A stretch of DNA of 6,897 nt from an uncultured Pseudomonadales bacterium (GCA_905478725.1 CAJQJT010000222.1:1-6897); one strand, 5' to 3'; shown: positions 1-6,747, numbered from the stretch's first letter. Translations and numbers: made by a program. Notes: generated from the letters alone by a model not told the origin.

Positions 1-1029
1 CACTCCAATACTGTATATCACCACCTGCGCCAGTCGATCTTGCTGACTGGCTTGGGTTGCGATCCAACGCCTGATAATCAGCGCCAGCACAGACACAGCC
101 AGAATAAAGATCAGCTGACCCAGCTCGACACCAATATTGAAAAACAGCAGTGCTTGAACCTTCATCGCCGATGGCAGGCCTAACTCCTGCAATACCACGG
201 CAAAACCAAAACCATGCAACAGACCAAATACCGCTGAAACACTCACCGGATAACGCCAGGTAAAGCTGTCTGCAGCACCCCCAGCACGATGCTTTACAAT
301 CTCTACCGCCAACAACAAAATACTCAGGGCAATCAGCAACTCAACTAACTCCGTCGGCAGACGGAAAATATCCAAGGTTGCCAGGCTTAGGGTGATTGAG
401 TGAGCCACAGTAAATCCGGTCACTGTCAGCACCAAACGCTTAAAACTCCCGGCAATCATCATTAGACAGAGCACAAACAGCAAATGGTCTGTGCCAATCA
501 AAATATGTTCAATACCCGCCACTGTATATTGCTGCGCCACTGCCGAGGCTGAGGTCACCAGAGACAGAGTCACCAAGGTTTCCTCGGGGCCAGAAAACAC
601 CTGCACCGGATCACCCTCTAGGGGCTTAAAGACAATCAATGATGTCAGCGCCGGATTACTATTCGGATAAATTAATTCAATCTGATAGTCCGCTTCGGTG
701 TTGCTGTCACAGCGATAGAGTTTGCGGCCAACCAGTCCAGCAGGCTGGCCTGCAAGAGCACCATTATTAAGCTGGCAATTACTCTGGCGCAGCTCGATCG
801 CAGGCTCCTGACCCTGAGACATGACTGGCGGTATCTTCCACTTGAGTAAATATTCCGAGGCACTCATCTGAGTCACTTCAACATAGACCGGGCGTGCTTC
901 GTCAGACTGAACCACTGCACTCAGCAACAAACTGGCAGAGAGCAATGGAATAGATAGCAGTGACAGCAGCCTTCCTATCATTAGGCCTTTCATTAGGCCT
1001 CCCATTAGACCTCTCACTGGACCTCTCAT
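1..1029 (-). CDS. HupE/UreJ_2-family membrane protein (3' end cut by window edge)
   Basis: The frame is open from an ATG at 1029 to base 1, giving 343 visible residues; the visible end (VVIYSIGV) suggests only a short C-terminal tail is missing. A signal peptide spans about residues 13-40 (hydrophobic LLSLLSIPLLSASLLL). A periplasmic domain of about 130 residues follows, with two cysteines (C85, C107) that could form a disulfide. The rest is a multi-helix membrane domain with HupE-like motifs: GTDHLLFVL (H182), FTVAHSITL (H210), FGLLHGFGFA (H272) and NIGVELGQ (E302). HupE/UreJ relatives are described as nickel or cobalt permeases, but this extended subfamily is mostly uncharacterised and no hydrogenase or urease gene is visible. 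The buried histidines fit metal binding, which is inference. The start overlaps the stop of the upstream isomerase gene in TAATG, with GGAG 9 bases before it in that gene's end. Several in-frame ATGs follow, so the exact start is uncertain. Confidence 0.85.
   Translation of the reverse strand, partial: MRGPVRGLMGGLMKGLMIGRLLSLLSIPLLSASLLLSAVVQSDEARPVYVEVTQMSASEYLLKWKIPPVMSQGQEPAIELRQSNCQLNNGALAGQPAGLVGRKLYRCDSNTEADYQIELIYPNSNPALTSLIVFKPLEGDPVQVFSGPEETLVTLSLVTSASAVAQQYTVAGIEHILIGTDHLLFVLCLMMIAGSFKRLVLTVTGFTVAHSITLSLATLDIFRLPTELVELLIALSILLLAVEIVKHRAGGAADSFTWRYPVSVSAVFGLLHGFGFAVVLQELGLPSAMKVQALLFFNIGVELGQLIFILAVSVLALIIRRWIATQASQQDRLAQVVIYSIGV
973..1029 (-). repeat. 12-base tandem repeat of start-codon/SD-like units
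   Basis: On the minus strand four 12-base units and a 9-base partial lie head to tail: ATGAGAGGTCCA, GTGAGAGGTCTA, ATGGGAGGCCTA, ATGAAAGGCCTA and ATGATAGGA. Each unit begins with ATG or GTG and contains a purine-rich AGG core (best form GGGAGG), so each unit presents a Shine-Dalgarno-like sequence 4 bases before the next unit's start codon. The repeat is in frame and encodes the first 19 residues of the HupE-like protein (M-x-G-L pattern), ahead of the hydrophobic signal sequence. Whether the repeat tunes translation or is simply slippage tolerated in a signal-peptide leader cannot be told from sequence. Confidence 0.85.
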
Positions 1030-1904
1030 TAACGGTCGCTCCGATCACTTATTTTGTACTTGGCCATCAACTTATCAATCGCCTCACGCTTGACCTGCTG
1101 TTGCTGCTGACGCTGGGCATCGGCAAAAACATTGGCGGCGATCTCTTCGAGGGCTGGAATATAAGCGGGGGTATTTTTCACCAATAACACTAGATGCCAA
1201 CCGTAACTGGACTGCACCGGCCCCTGCCACTGTTCGCCTATATCGAAAGCGAAAACCTGCTCTTGGAATTGAGTGCCGAAATGGCTGCCGATTTCATCAT
1301 CGTCACGATTGACGTAGTTGCGGTTATAAAGAAAGCGCTCGCCGTAGCGAGGGGCATTTTCAAATGGCACACCTTCGGCATTAAGCTTCTTCTGTAATTC
1401 AGCAGCAAGGACTTGGGCCTGACCAGCGCCGTGGCGATCACTAGATATAAACACATGGGTAAAGGTCGCCGAGGCCGGCTTTTTATATTCGTCCCGATGC
1501 TCGGTGTAATAGACCCGCAGATCGTCTTCGCTTATGGCTTCAGCTTGGTCATAAAAGCCCTGAGCCAGATAATCCATTTTTTGAATTAGACGACGACGAA
1601 TAATCTGATCGTTTTTATCCAGATTGAGCTCCATGGCATCACGAAACAGAGCCTCTTCCCGGGCGTAGTCATCCACTAGGCGCTGGCGGTCTTCAGCGCC
1701 CAATGCATCCAGGGCCTGCCGGGCTTCTTCGGGCTTAAAGGTCTTGGCTCGCAGCTGCATAAACTGCAGCAACACCGCGTTATCAACTTCTATATGGTAT
1801 TGGTCATAGGCGTAGTCATCGGCATTAATTAGCCGCTCGCCGAGCAGTAACAAAAGAGCAATAACGAGAAATTGGAATAGCGGTTCTTTGAATAAGCTAG
1901 GCAT
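1029..1904 (-). CDS. Membrane-anchored parvulin-like peptidyl-prolyl cis-trans isomerase
   Basis: A 291-residue protein of the PpiC/SurA/PrsA type. One N-terminal membrane segment (about residues 9-21, FLVIALLLLLG) after a short cytoplasmic leader should anchor it in the inner membrane with the rest in the periplasm. A helical chaperone-like region (about 35-140) ends in the DLRVYYTEHRDEYKKP stretch that usually precedes a parvulin domain. The parvulin-like region is about 145-245, with ATFTHVFIS, GSHFGTQFQEQVFAF and GPVQSSYGWHLVLL. A helical tail with a glutamine run (QRQQQQQ, 264-270) follows. Family members isomerise prolyl bonds or act as holdases for exported proteins. Overlap with the HupE-like gene suggests coupled production and a role in folding that protein or the secreted DUF3604 protein, which is inference. 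The start ATG has only a weak ribosome site, and no closer in-frame start keeps the anchor. Confidence 0.85.
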   Translation of the reverse strand: MPSLFKEPLFQFLVIALLLLLGERLINADDYAYDQYHIEVDNAVLLQFMQLRAKTFKPEEARQALDALGAEDRQRLVDDYAREEALFRDAMELNLDKNDQIIRRRLIQKMDYLAQGFYDQAEAISEDDLRVYYTEHRDEYKKPASATFTHVFISSDRHGAGQAQVLAAELQKKLNAEGVPFENAPRYGERFLYNRNYVNRDDDEIGSHFGTQFQEQVFAFDIGEQWQGPVQSSYGWHLVLLVKNTPAYIPALEEIAANVFADAQRQQQQQVKREAIDKLMAKYKISDRSDR

Positions 1905-1964
1905 GGGCTACTGTTTGTAAACCTCAGAGAGACAATCAATTAAAAGACAGTTAATAGATACGGG

Positions 1965-1991
1965 GCAATCGCTCTATACCTTTAGGATTGC
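1965..1991. promoter_or_regulatory. Dyad GCAATC-N15-GATTGC upstream of the isomerase gene
   Basis: A perfect 6-base inverted repeat with a 15-base spacer lies 61-87 bases before the isomerase start. On the minus strand the spacer contains TATAGA, a 4/6 match to a sigma-70 -10 element, but no convincing -35 hexamer stands at the right distance. It could be an operator over a weak promoter. A 6-base dyad also arises by chance in this much sequence, so the call is tentative. Confidence 0.25.
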
Positions 1992-1996
1992 ACCGT

Positions 1997-2009
1997 TCTA
2001 GTTGCTAGA
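1997..2009. repeat. Short palindrome TCTAG-TTG-CTAGA
   Basis: A 13-base palindrome with 5-base arms and a 3-base centre lies in the gap between the DUF3604 and isomerase genes, just beyond the GCAATC dyad. It may be part of the same control region or may be chance. No known operator consensus is recognised. Confidence 0.25.
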
Positions 2010-2036
2010 TAAGTCTAAGTGAAAACTCAGAAACTG

Positions 2037-2055
2037 CCAGCCCGATTAGGGCTGG
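2037..2055 (-). terminator. Hairpin over the DUF3604 stop codon, terminator- or attenuator-like
   Basis: CCAGCCC and GGGCTGG form a perfect 7-base-pair, GC-rich stem with a 5-base loop, and the loop contains the TAA stop of the DUF3604 gene. Read in the direction of that gene, the stem is followed by CAGTTTCTGAGTTTT, which is T-rich but not an unbroken T tract. It could be an imperfect intrinsic terminator, giving partial read-through into the isomerase gene, or a 3' end stabiliser. Confidence 0.45.
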
Positions 2056-3935
2056 TACCAAATTGGCGAAGTATAGGCGCGCTCTTGAATCGTACTAGGT
2101 CCTTTCGGCGGCTTATCGAGTCCCAGAGCGCGGGCATCGAATAGAGCATTGCGCGGGGTTGGGATCTGCAATATGCGCGCGTAGTAAAAGGCCGAGTGCT
2201 GTGGGTCAAAATTTGGATCTGTCCACTTTAGGGCGAACTCAGCCTGCCCAATACTGTTGCTGTAACGTCCTGATTTGAGATCGACGGTATTGCCCACTGC
2301 AGGCAAGCGCCCATCTGCGTCCAACTGACGATCACCGGACCAGGCCACGTTATAGATCTGTTCATGCTCAACACCGCTGGCATCGACCCAGCCCTTAACA
2401 ATCTGTGCGCGTTCGAGATTAGCTTCCACTGGATCTTTTACCGCGCGCAATAAGAAGCTCGGCGCTTGATCAAACTCGTCAGTGGCCGTTAAGTCGCTGC
2501 CCATAGGGACACCATTGCTATAGCCAATGGCGGCAAAATCATCGGCTTCAGCGGCACCTTCGGGAAAACTCCAGCCGGCAAATAACTGCACACGCATGCG
2601 CGGCCCGGTGGTGGCATAGACTTCTTTGCGCTTAAACGCAGCGTAGATCGCCTCTCGGGTATTTTCGGGAGCCCAAACGGCAGCGATACCAGAGGCTGAC
2701 ATATTCCAGCCATCGCGAGTCTCAGGGTTGTCGCCGGGACGGGACTTGGTTTCTGGCGTTGAATCCCTAGCCATCTTGCCCCAGAAATTATTCTCCTCGG
2801 ATGAAGACAAACCGGAGTGAGCATCCGTTGAACCTATCAGGCCAAACTTATAAGGATTGACGCCAACCTTTTGCTCGATAGACAGGCCTCTCTTTAACGC
2901 CGGACGAATATAGTCGGCGGCGCTGGCGACATAGTCCACGACGCCATTTTGAATATAGTGCTCATAGGTCTCGAAGTCGGCAAATTCATCTTCTGGCGAG
3001 AGCTTGCTGTTGGTTTCGCTATCACCTTTTATCTGGGTGATTTCAGCCACCGGCTCCCAAGCCATACGACGGGTTGCGTAGTCAGCAGTAATCTCTTCTC
3101 CGCGCAACGTAGTGGTATCGAACATATAACCTTTGGAGATATTCGAGTTGTGGGGGATGGCTAAGAAGCGCGCACCGGTGCGGTCTTGGGTCTCACCCAA
3201 CCACTTCCACAAGTCTTCTGGATACTGACTCTGATCAGAACCAAAAGGTAGATACTGATTACTCTTCTCGGCTCCGTCTGGACTGATCACGATGCGGTGT
3301 AAATTGGCACCGGTGGGAATTGAGCTCCACTCCCAACCGAGTAGACTGGTAAAGGTGCCGGGATCATTGTGGCGCTCGGCCGTGTCAACAATATCGGTCC
3401 AAGCCGCAGTACCCACTGCAGTGGTATCGCCAAAAATAGCCACTGAACCTATGTTATTATTCGGATCCGCAACCGGATCAACATGCCCCTCGCCTTGCGC
3501 AGGACGCGGCAAAAAGCGTCCAAAAAATGCCATTCCAGTGTCGGCATCAATGGCGTCATTCATTTGATACATCGCATACCAACGCTTGAAGCTAGCCCAT
3601 AGGCCCAAATCTTCAAACAGGTCGCTATCGTTGCGCACCGCTTTCATCACCCCGAGCATTTCCGCGTGATCACTGACCACGAGAAAATCTAACGGCGTTT
3701 GAAGTTGCACCCGCGCGCGGTTATACGGGTGAATAACCGGCTGACCTTTGGCCCAGCGATAGGCAGTATCGGGATCGGCGCTGTGGTTATTATTGAGAAA
3801 GGCATCAAAAGAGTAAGAGGTATGTAAATGAGTGTCACCAAAATAGACCTGAGTTGGGGCTGAACTGTCCTCTGCCATAGATAGGCCGGCAGCAGTCACA
3901 AGCAGTGTTGAGAGCAGTAGTTTGTGCATAGTCAT
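2046..3935 (-). CDS. Secreted DUF3604 protein with PHP-like metal site
   Basis: A 629-residue protein with a Sec signal peptide (residues 1-21, KLLLSTLLVTAAGLSMA, likely cut before EDSS), so probably periplasmic. The sequence fits DUF3604, a family related to PHP-type metal-dependent phosphoesterases. Candidate metal ligands fall in the expected order: YFGDTHLHTS (D34, H36, H38), VVSDHAE (D89, H90, E92), GWEWSS (E202), ANLHR (H213), IPHNSN (H262) and GSTDAHSG (D371, H373). The apparent complete set argues for an active hydrolase, but its substrate is unknown. It begins 2 bases after the DUF4345 stop. A strong GGAGG at 3943-3947, 7 bases before the ATG at 3935, lies inside the upstream gene's last codons and decides this start over the ATG two codons later. 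The two genes are therefore probably cotranscribed and translationally coupled. The stop codon sits in a hairpin loop. Confidence 0.9.
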   Translation of the reverse strand: MTMHKLLLSTLLVTAAGLSMAEDSSAPTQVYFGDTHLHTSYSFDAFLNNNHSADPDTAYRWAKGQPVIHPYNRARVQLQTPLDFLVVSDHAEMLGVMKAVRNDSDLFEDLGLWASFKRWYAMYQMNDAIDADTGMAFFGRFLPRPAQGEGHVDPVADPNNNIGSVAIFGDTTAVGTAAWTDIVDTAERHNDPGTFTSLLGWEWSSIPTGANLHRIVISPDGAEKSNQYLPFGSDQSQYPEDLWKWLGETQDRTGARFLAIPHNSNISKGYMFDTTTLRGEEITADYATRRMAWEPVAEITQIKGDSETNSKLSPEDEFADFETYEHYIQNGVVDYVASAADYIRPALKRGLSIEQKVGVNPYKFGLIGSTDAHSGLSSSEENNFWGKMARDSTPETKSRPGDNPETRDGWNMSASGIAAVWAPENTREAIYAAFKRKEVYATTGPRMRVQLFAGWSFPEGAAEADDFAAIGYSNGVPMGSDLTATDEFDQAPSFLLRAVKDPVEANLERAQIVKGWVDASGVEHEQIYNVAWSGDRQLDADGRLPAVGNTVDLKSGRYSNSIGQAEFALKWTDPNFDPQHSAFYYARILQIPTPRNALFDARALGLDKPPKGPSTIQERAYTSPIWYQP

Positions 3936-3937
3936 GA

Positions 3938-4327
3938 TTACGCCTCCGCCTTGTCAGTGCCGAGTTTACGGCGCGCCGCTTCGAGTACCACAAGGGCGAT
4001 AATCTCAACCACTACCGAACGAATCGCCGGTTCTGACAGGCCATCAATCAGGATATGCACTGTGCGACCAAACAACACCGCAAGCATAAACACCACTGGC
4101 ACAGCCAACCAGGCACTTTTGCCTGGGCGCGAACCATAGAGAGTGAAAACAGCCAGGGTTAGAAATAGACCGCCAAGATCACCGCGCAGGGTTCCCATAC
4201 CGTCAACTCGGCTGGCCACCACAGAAAATTGGGCCTCCATTGCTTCCGGTGAAAACATAAACCCTACAGCACCCAGTACCATGCTGGCGCCAATAAGCAC
4301 TACTGCAATACGCAGACCTCTTTCCAT
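3938..4327 (-). CDS. DUF4345 small membrane protein
   Basis: A 129-residue hydrophobic protein with four likely membrane helices (about residues 7-25, 51-64, 73-89 and 103-117). The pattern matches DUF4345: an N-terminal helix ending in FSPEAM, then GTLRGDLGGLFL (R48, D50), then LFGRTVHILIDG (R88, D95) and a final helix containing a glutamate (E108). The family has no established biochemical function. It is the first gene of the minus-strand cluster and runs almost directly into the secreted DUF3604 gene, whose ribosome site is inside its last codons. The start ATG at 4327 is preceded by a purine-rich GAGAG about 7 bases upstream. The charged residues conserved in the helices suggest binding of a small ligand or partner, which is speculative. 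Confidence 0.8.
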   Translation of the reverse strand: MERGLRIAVVLIGASMVLGAVGFMFSPEAMEAQFSVVASRVDGMGTLRGDLGGLFLTLAVFTLYGSRPGKSAWLAVPVVFMLAVLFGRTVHILIDGLSEPAIRSVVVEIIALVVLEAARRKLGTDKAEA

Positions 4328-4374
4328 TTTACGACTCTCTTTTTTAATTTATTGTTATTGTTTTTAACGCTACT

Positions 4375-4402
4375 TTTATAACTTTTTAGTGGTCAAGTGT
4401 AA
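4375..4402 (-). promoter_or_regulatory. Candidate sigma-70 promoter for the minus-strand cluster
   Basis: On the minus strand TTACAC (4/6 to the -35 consensus) is followed after 16 bases by TATAAA (5/6 to the -10 consensus). Transcription would start near 4368, leaving an AT-rich leader of about 40 bases before the DUF4345 ATG. An overlapping TTGACC is a better -35 hexamer, but it is only 10 bases from the -10. The rest of the 197-base divergent region (4328-4524) must also hold the permease promoter; the best -10-like element for that strand, TTTAAT near 4448, has no matching -35. Confidence 0.45.
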
Positions 4403-4524
4403 GGTACTCGCAATTATCCTCTGTGTCATTTCTGTGACTTAAGAGTATTTAATGCCACAGCCACAGAGCTGATGTAGAGTGTGGGAAAAAATTAACTCAC
4501 CATTAGCCTCACAAGCCCATAACC

Positions 4525-5808
4525 ATGCACACATTTTCTAGAACCACAGGTATCTCGGTGGTCGTTGCCAATATGATTGGCACCGGCGTATTCACCAGCC
4601 TCGGCTTTCAACTACTGGGCATCCAATCGTTTTTTGTGCTGATAATGCTCTGGCTTATAGGTGGCCTCACCGCACTCTGTGGCGCCCTGACCTATGCCGA
4701 ACTCGGCGCTAACCTGCCACGTTCAGGCGGGGAATATAACTTTCTCTCGCGGCTCTATCACCCGGCTGCCGGATTCGTCTCCGGATGGGTTTCTGCCACC
4801 GTCGGCTTTGCGGCACCTGTGGCTCTGGCAGCCATGACCTTTGGCGCCTATCTATCCGCAGTGTTTCCGAACATTTCATCGCGCTGGTCGGCGGTCACAC
4901 TAGTACTAGTATTAACCCTGCTGCACTGCCGCTCGCGGCAAACCAGTAGCGCCGTGCAGCAGCTGTTTACCGCCCTCAAAGTGCTCTTAATCCTGCTGTT
5001 CTGCGCAACAATTTTTATCTGGGGCGGCACACCACAACCTATAAGCTTTGCCCCACAAAGTGGTGACAGCACACTGCTATTTAGCGGCGCCTTTGCCGTG
5101 GCTTTGATTTACGTTAACTATGCCTACACCGGCTGGAATGCCGCCACCTATGTCACCAGCGAGCTGGACAATCCTCAGCGCAACCTACCCATAGTGTTAT
5201 TTGTCGGCACCGGCTTAGTGATGATGCTCTATCTGCTATTAAACTTTACCTTTTTGAGCGCGGCGCCCATCGCAATCCTTGAGGGTAAGCTAGAAGTCGG
5301 AGTGATTGTCGCCGACCATGCCCTAGGTGACAGCGCAGGCAAAGCCATGGGCCTGGTCCTAGCGCTACTGCTGATCTCCACTGTGAGTGCCATGACCATG
5401 GCAGGCCCTCGAGTGCTTCAGGTGATAGGGGAAGACTTTCGGTTATTTTCAATGCTCTCGCGCTGCAATTCTCACGGCGTACCGATGACGGCGATTTTCT
5501 TTCAGGGTCTGTTGGCAGTGATATTTATTCTCAGCGCCACTTTTGAATCGGTGTTGGTATTCTCGAGTTTTGTGCTGGGAGTGAATACGCTGTTTGCGGT
5601 ACTCGGAGTATTCATAATGCGCTGGAAAAAACTCAATATCAAAGGTGCCTACAAGACCTTTGGCTACCCTGTTGCACCGCTGATCTATCTTAGCGTAACC
5701 ATATGGACACTGGCCTACGTGCTTATCTCAAGACCCATTGAGGGCTGGATTGGCGTAGTCATGATTGCCGTTGGTGGCCTGCTATACAAGCTATCGGCGA
5801 ATAAATAG
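4525..5808 (+). CDS. APC-superfamily amino acid permease
   Basis: A 427-residue inner-membrane protein with about 12 hydrophobic helices, the usual length and layout for the amino acid-polyamine-organocation superfamily. Recognisable motifs are the unwound first helix VVANMIGTGVFTSLG (14-27), with the glycine-rich substrate-backbone binding segment; the TM2/loop signature YAELGANLPRSGGEYNFL (57-74); the TM6 segment YVNYAYTGWNAATYV (196-210); and the following loop ELDNPQRNLP (213-222). These support proton-coupled uptake or exchange of an amino acid, but the substrate cannot be named. The start at 4525 is the first ATG after an in-frame TAG at 4504; a later ATG (4573) would remove half of TM1. 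No good Shine-Dalgarno sequence precedes it. It is divergent from the DUF4345 cluster and 43 bases ahead of the AraC/alkyltransferase-like gene, with which it may be cotranscribed. Confidence 0.9.
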   Translation: MHTFSRTTGISVVVANMIGTGVFTSLGFQLLGIQSFFVLIMLWLIGGLTALCGALTYAELGANLPRSGGEYNFLSRLYHPAAGFVSGWVSATVGFAAPVALAAMTFGAYLSAVFPNISSRWSAVTLVLVLTLLHCRSRQTSSAVQQLFTALKVLLILLFCATIFIWGGTPQPISFAPQSGDSTLLFSGAFAVALIYVNYAYTGWNAATYVTSELDNPQRNLPIVLFVGTGLVMMLYLLLNFTFLSAAPIAILEGKLEVGVIVADHALGDSAGKAMGLVLALLLISTVSAMTMAGPRVLQVIGEDFRLFSMLSRCNSHGVPMTAIFFQGLLAVIFILSATFESVLVFSSFVLGVNTLFAVLGVFIMRWKKLNIKGAYKTFGYPVAPLIYLSVTIWTLAYVLISRPIEGWIGVVMIAVGGLLYKLSANK

Positions 5809-5851
5809 TAAATTTACTGGCAGCCAGGCTTGGCTAGTCTACACTCCATTC

Positions 5852-6691
5852 ATGACTAACCCTGACTACCAGCAAATAGCTAAAGCAATTACATTTATTG
5901 CGACCAAACACGACGAGCAACCAACACTAGATGAGGTTGCCGAACACCTAAATACCAGCGTCTTTGAAATTAAACGTCTATTCACGCGCTGGAGCCAAGT
6001 ATCACCAAAGACCTATCTGCAGACTATCAATCCTCGGCGCGGGGCAAAATTGCTCGCCACGGCTAAGCCCCTGCCCGAGATTAAAAGTCAGTCTGGTTTG
6101 ATTGGCGGTTTGACCACCTTTGGCCATAGGGTTCAAATAGAAGGATGGCTGCCGAGTTTCTATAAGAGCGGCCCCGGCTACGATTTGACCATTGAATACA
6201 GTGTCCATGACAGCCCCTTTGGGGAGATGTTTGTGGCGGAGACGCCGAGGGGAATTTGTAAGGTTTCTTTTAGTAGCGGACTGCCACTGATTGCCTTTGT
6301 CAGTAATTTACAGCGACTACTGCCAGAAGCGAAACTGCGGCCTAAAGAGTCAGCGCCCATAGAAATTTTTGAATCAATTTTTTCCCGTGACAAGCCCATC
6401 GACAAAACATTAAATCTGCATCTGTTTGCCCTGCCCACCCATATCAATGTCTGGCGTACCCTACTGGCAACGGATCCCGGAAAGCTGACTCATCACAAGG
6501 CGATTGCTGAAGCCGTGGGTCGACGTAAATCAACCTTCGCAACCAACAATGCAATAGATAGTAATCCCATCGCCTTTTTTATCCCGAGTCACAGGTCAAT
6601 AGATCCTGACGGCCATGCAGGGGACTACCGTTGGGGACTCACTCGCAAGCATGCGATACATGCTTGGGAATGCGCCAACATGAACCTGTAA
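5852..6691 (+). CDS. AraC-HTH / alkyltransferase-like protein with Cys-to-Ser active site
   Basis: A 279-residue Ada-like fusion lacking the Ada N-terminal zinc/methyl-acceptor domain. Residues about 5-105 form an AraC-type DNA-binding domain (first helix-turn-helix TLDEVAEHLNTSVFEIKRLF; a second, weaker one around 75-103). Residues about 110-140 are the alkyltransferase N-lobe (YSVHDSPFGEMFVAETPRGIC), and 195-279 are the C-terminal catalytic domain. The normal acceptor motif PCHR is PSHR here (S246, codon AGT). Aligned by eye to human MGMT, the arginine finger (R128) is F229 and Y114 is H215, while the equivalents of N137 (N238), H146-R147 (H247-R248) and E172 (E273) are kept. Thiol-based repair should be lost, so a regulator or damage-binding protein of the alkyltransferase-like sort is more likely. 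The ATG at 5852 is chosen because a longer reading needs a TTG inside the permease gene. The ribosome site is weak. Confidence 0.85.
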   Translation: MTNPDYQQIAKAITFIATKHDEQPTLDEVAEHLNTSVFEIKRLFTRWSQVSPKTYLQTINPRRGAKLLATAKPLPEIKSQSGLIGGLTTFGHRVQIEGWLPSFYKSGPGYDLTIEYSVHDSPFGEMFVAETPRGICKVSFSSGLPLIAFVSNLQRLLPEAKLRPKESAPIEIFESIFSRDKPIDKTLNLHLFALPTHINVWRTLLATDPGKLTHHKAIAEAVGRRKSTFATNNAIDSNPIAFFIPSHRSIDPDGHAGDYRWGLTRKHAIHAWECANMNL

Positions 6692-6709
6692 ACACCTCTA
6701 ATTCTCGAA

Positions 6710-6747
6710 AGCCTTTAGCGTTTTAAACAGCCTTCAGCTTCTTAAAG
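6710..6747. repeat. Imperfect 19-base tandem duplication
   Basis: Bases 6710-6728 and 6729-6747 are adjacent direct copies agreeing at 15 of 19 positions (AGCCTTTAGCGTTTTAAAC and AGCCTTCAGCTTCTTAAAG). They fill most of the 66-base gap between two convergent genes. No clear rho-independent terminator is visible on either strand in this gap. Confidence 0.6.

Noticed and set aside
973..1029. Tandem repeat considered as a CRISPR array or transcription-factor iteron
   Set aside because: The units are 12 bases with no spacers, and they lie in frame at the start of a coding region.
960..1397. Plus-strand open frames at 960-1187 and 1194-1397
   Set aside because: They are antisense to the HupE-like start and the isomerase gene. 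The repetitive Leu/Ser/Gly/Asp protein at 960 is just the 12-base repeat read on the other strand.
2489..3567. Open frames at 2489-2824 (minus), 2949-3164 (plus) and 3292-3567 (plus)
   Set aside because: All lie inside the well-supported DUF3604 gene in other frames and show no recognisable domain or ribosome site.
4433..4448. TGTGA half-site suggesting a CRP operator before the permease
   Set aside because: The partner half TCACA is missing at the required 6-base spacing, and a 5-base match is expected by chance.
5765..5851. Longer N-terminus for the AraC/alkyltransferase-like protein from a TTG at 5765
   Set aside because: It would overlap the permease gene by 44 bases, uses TTG without a ribosome site, and the added 29 residues are not part of the AraC domain.
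6002..6447. Minus-strand open frames at 6002-6208 and 6178-6447
   Set aside because: They are antisense to the AraC/alkyltransferase-like gene, whose frame carries clear family motifs throughout.
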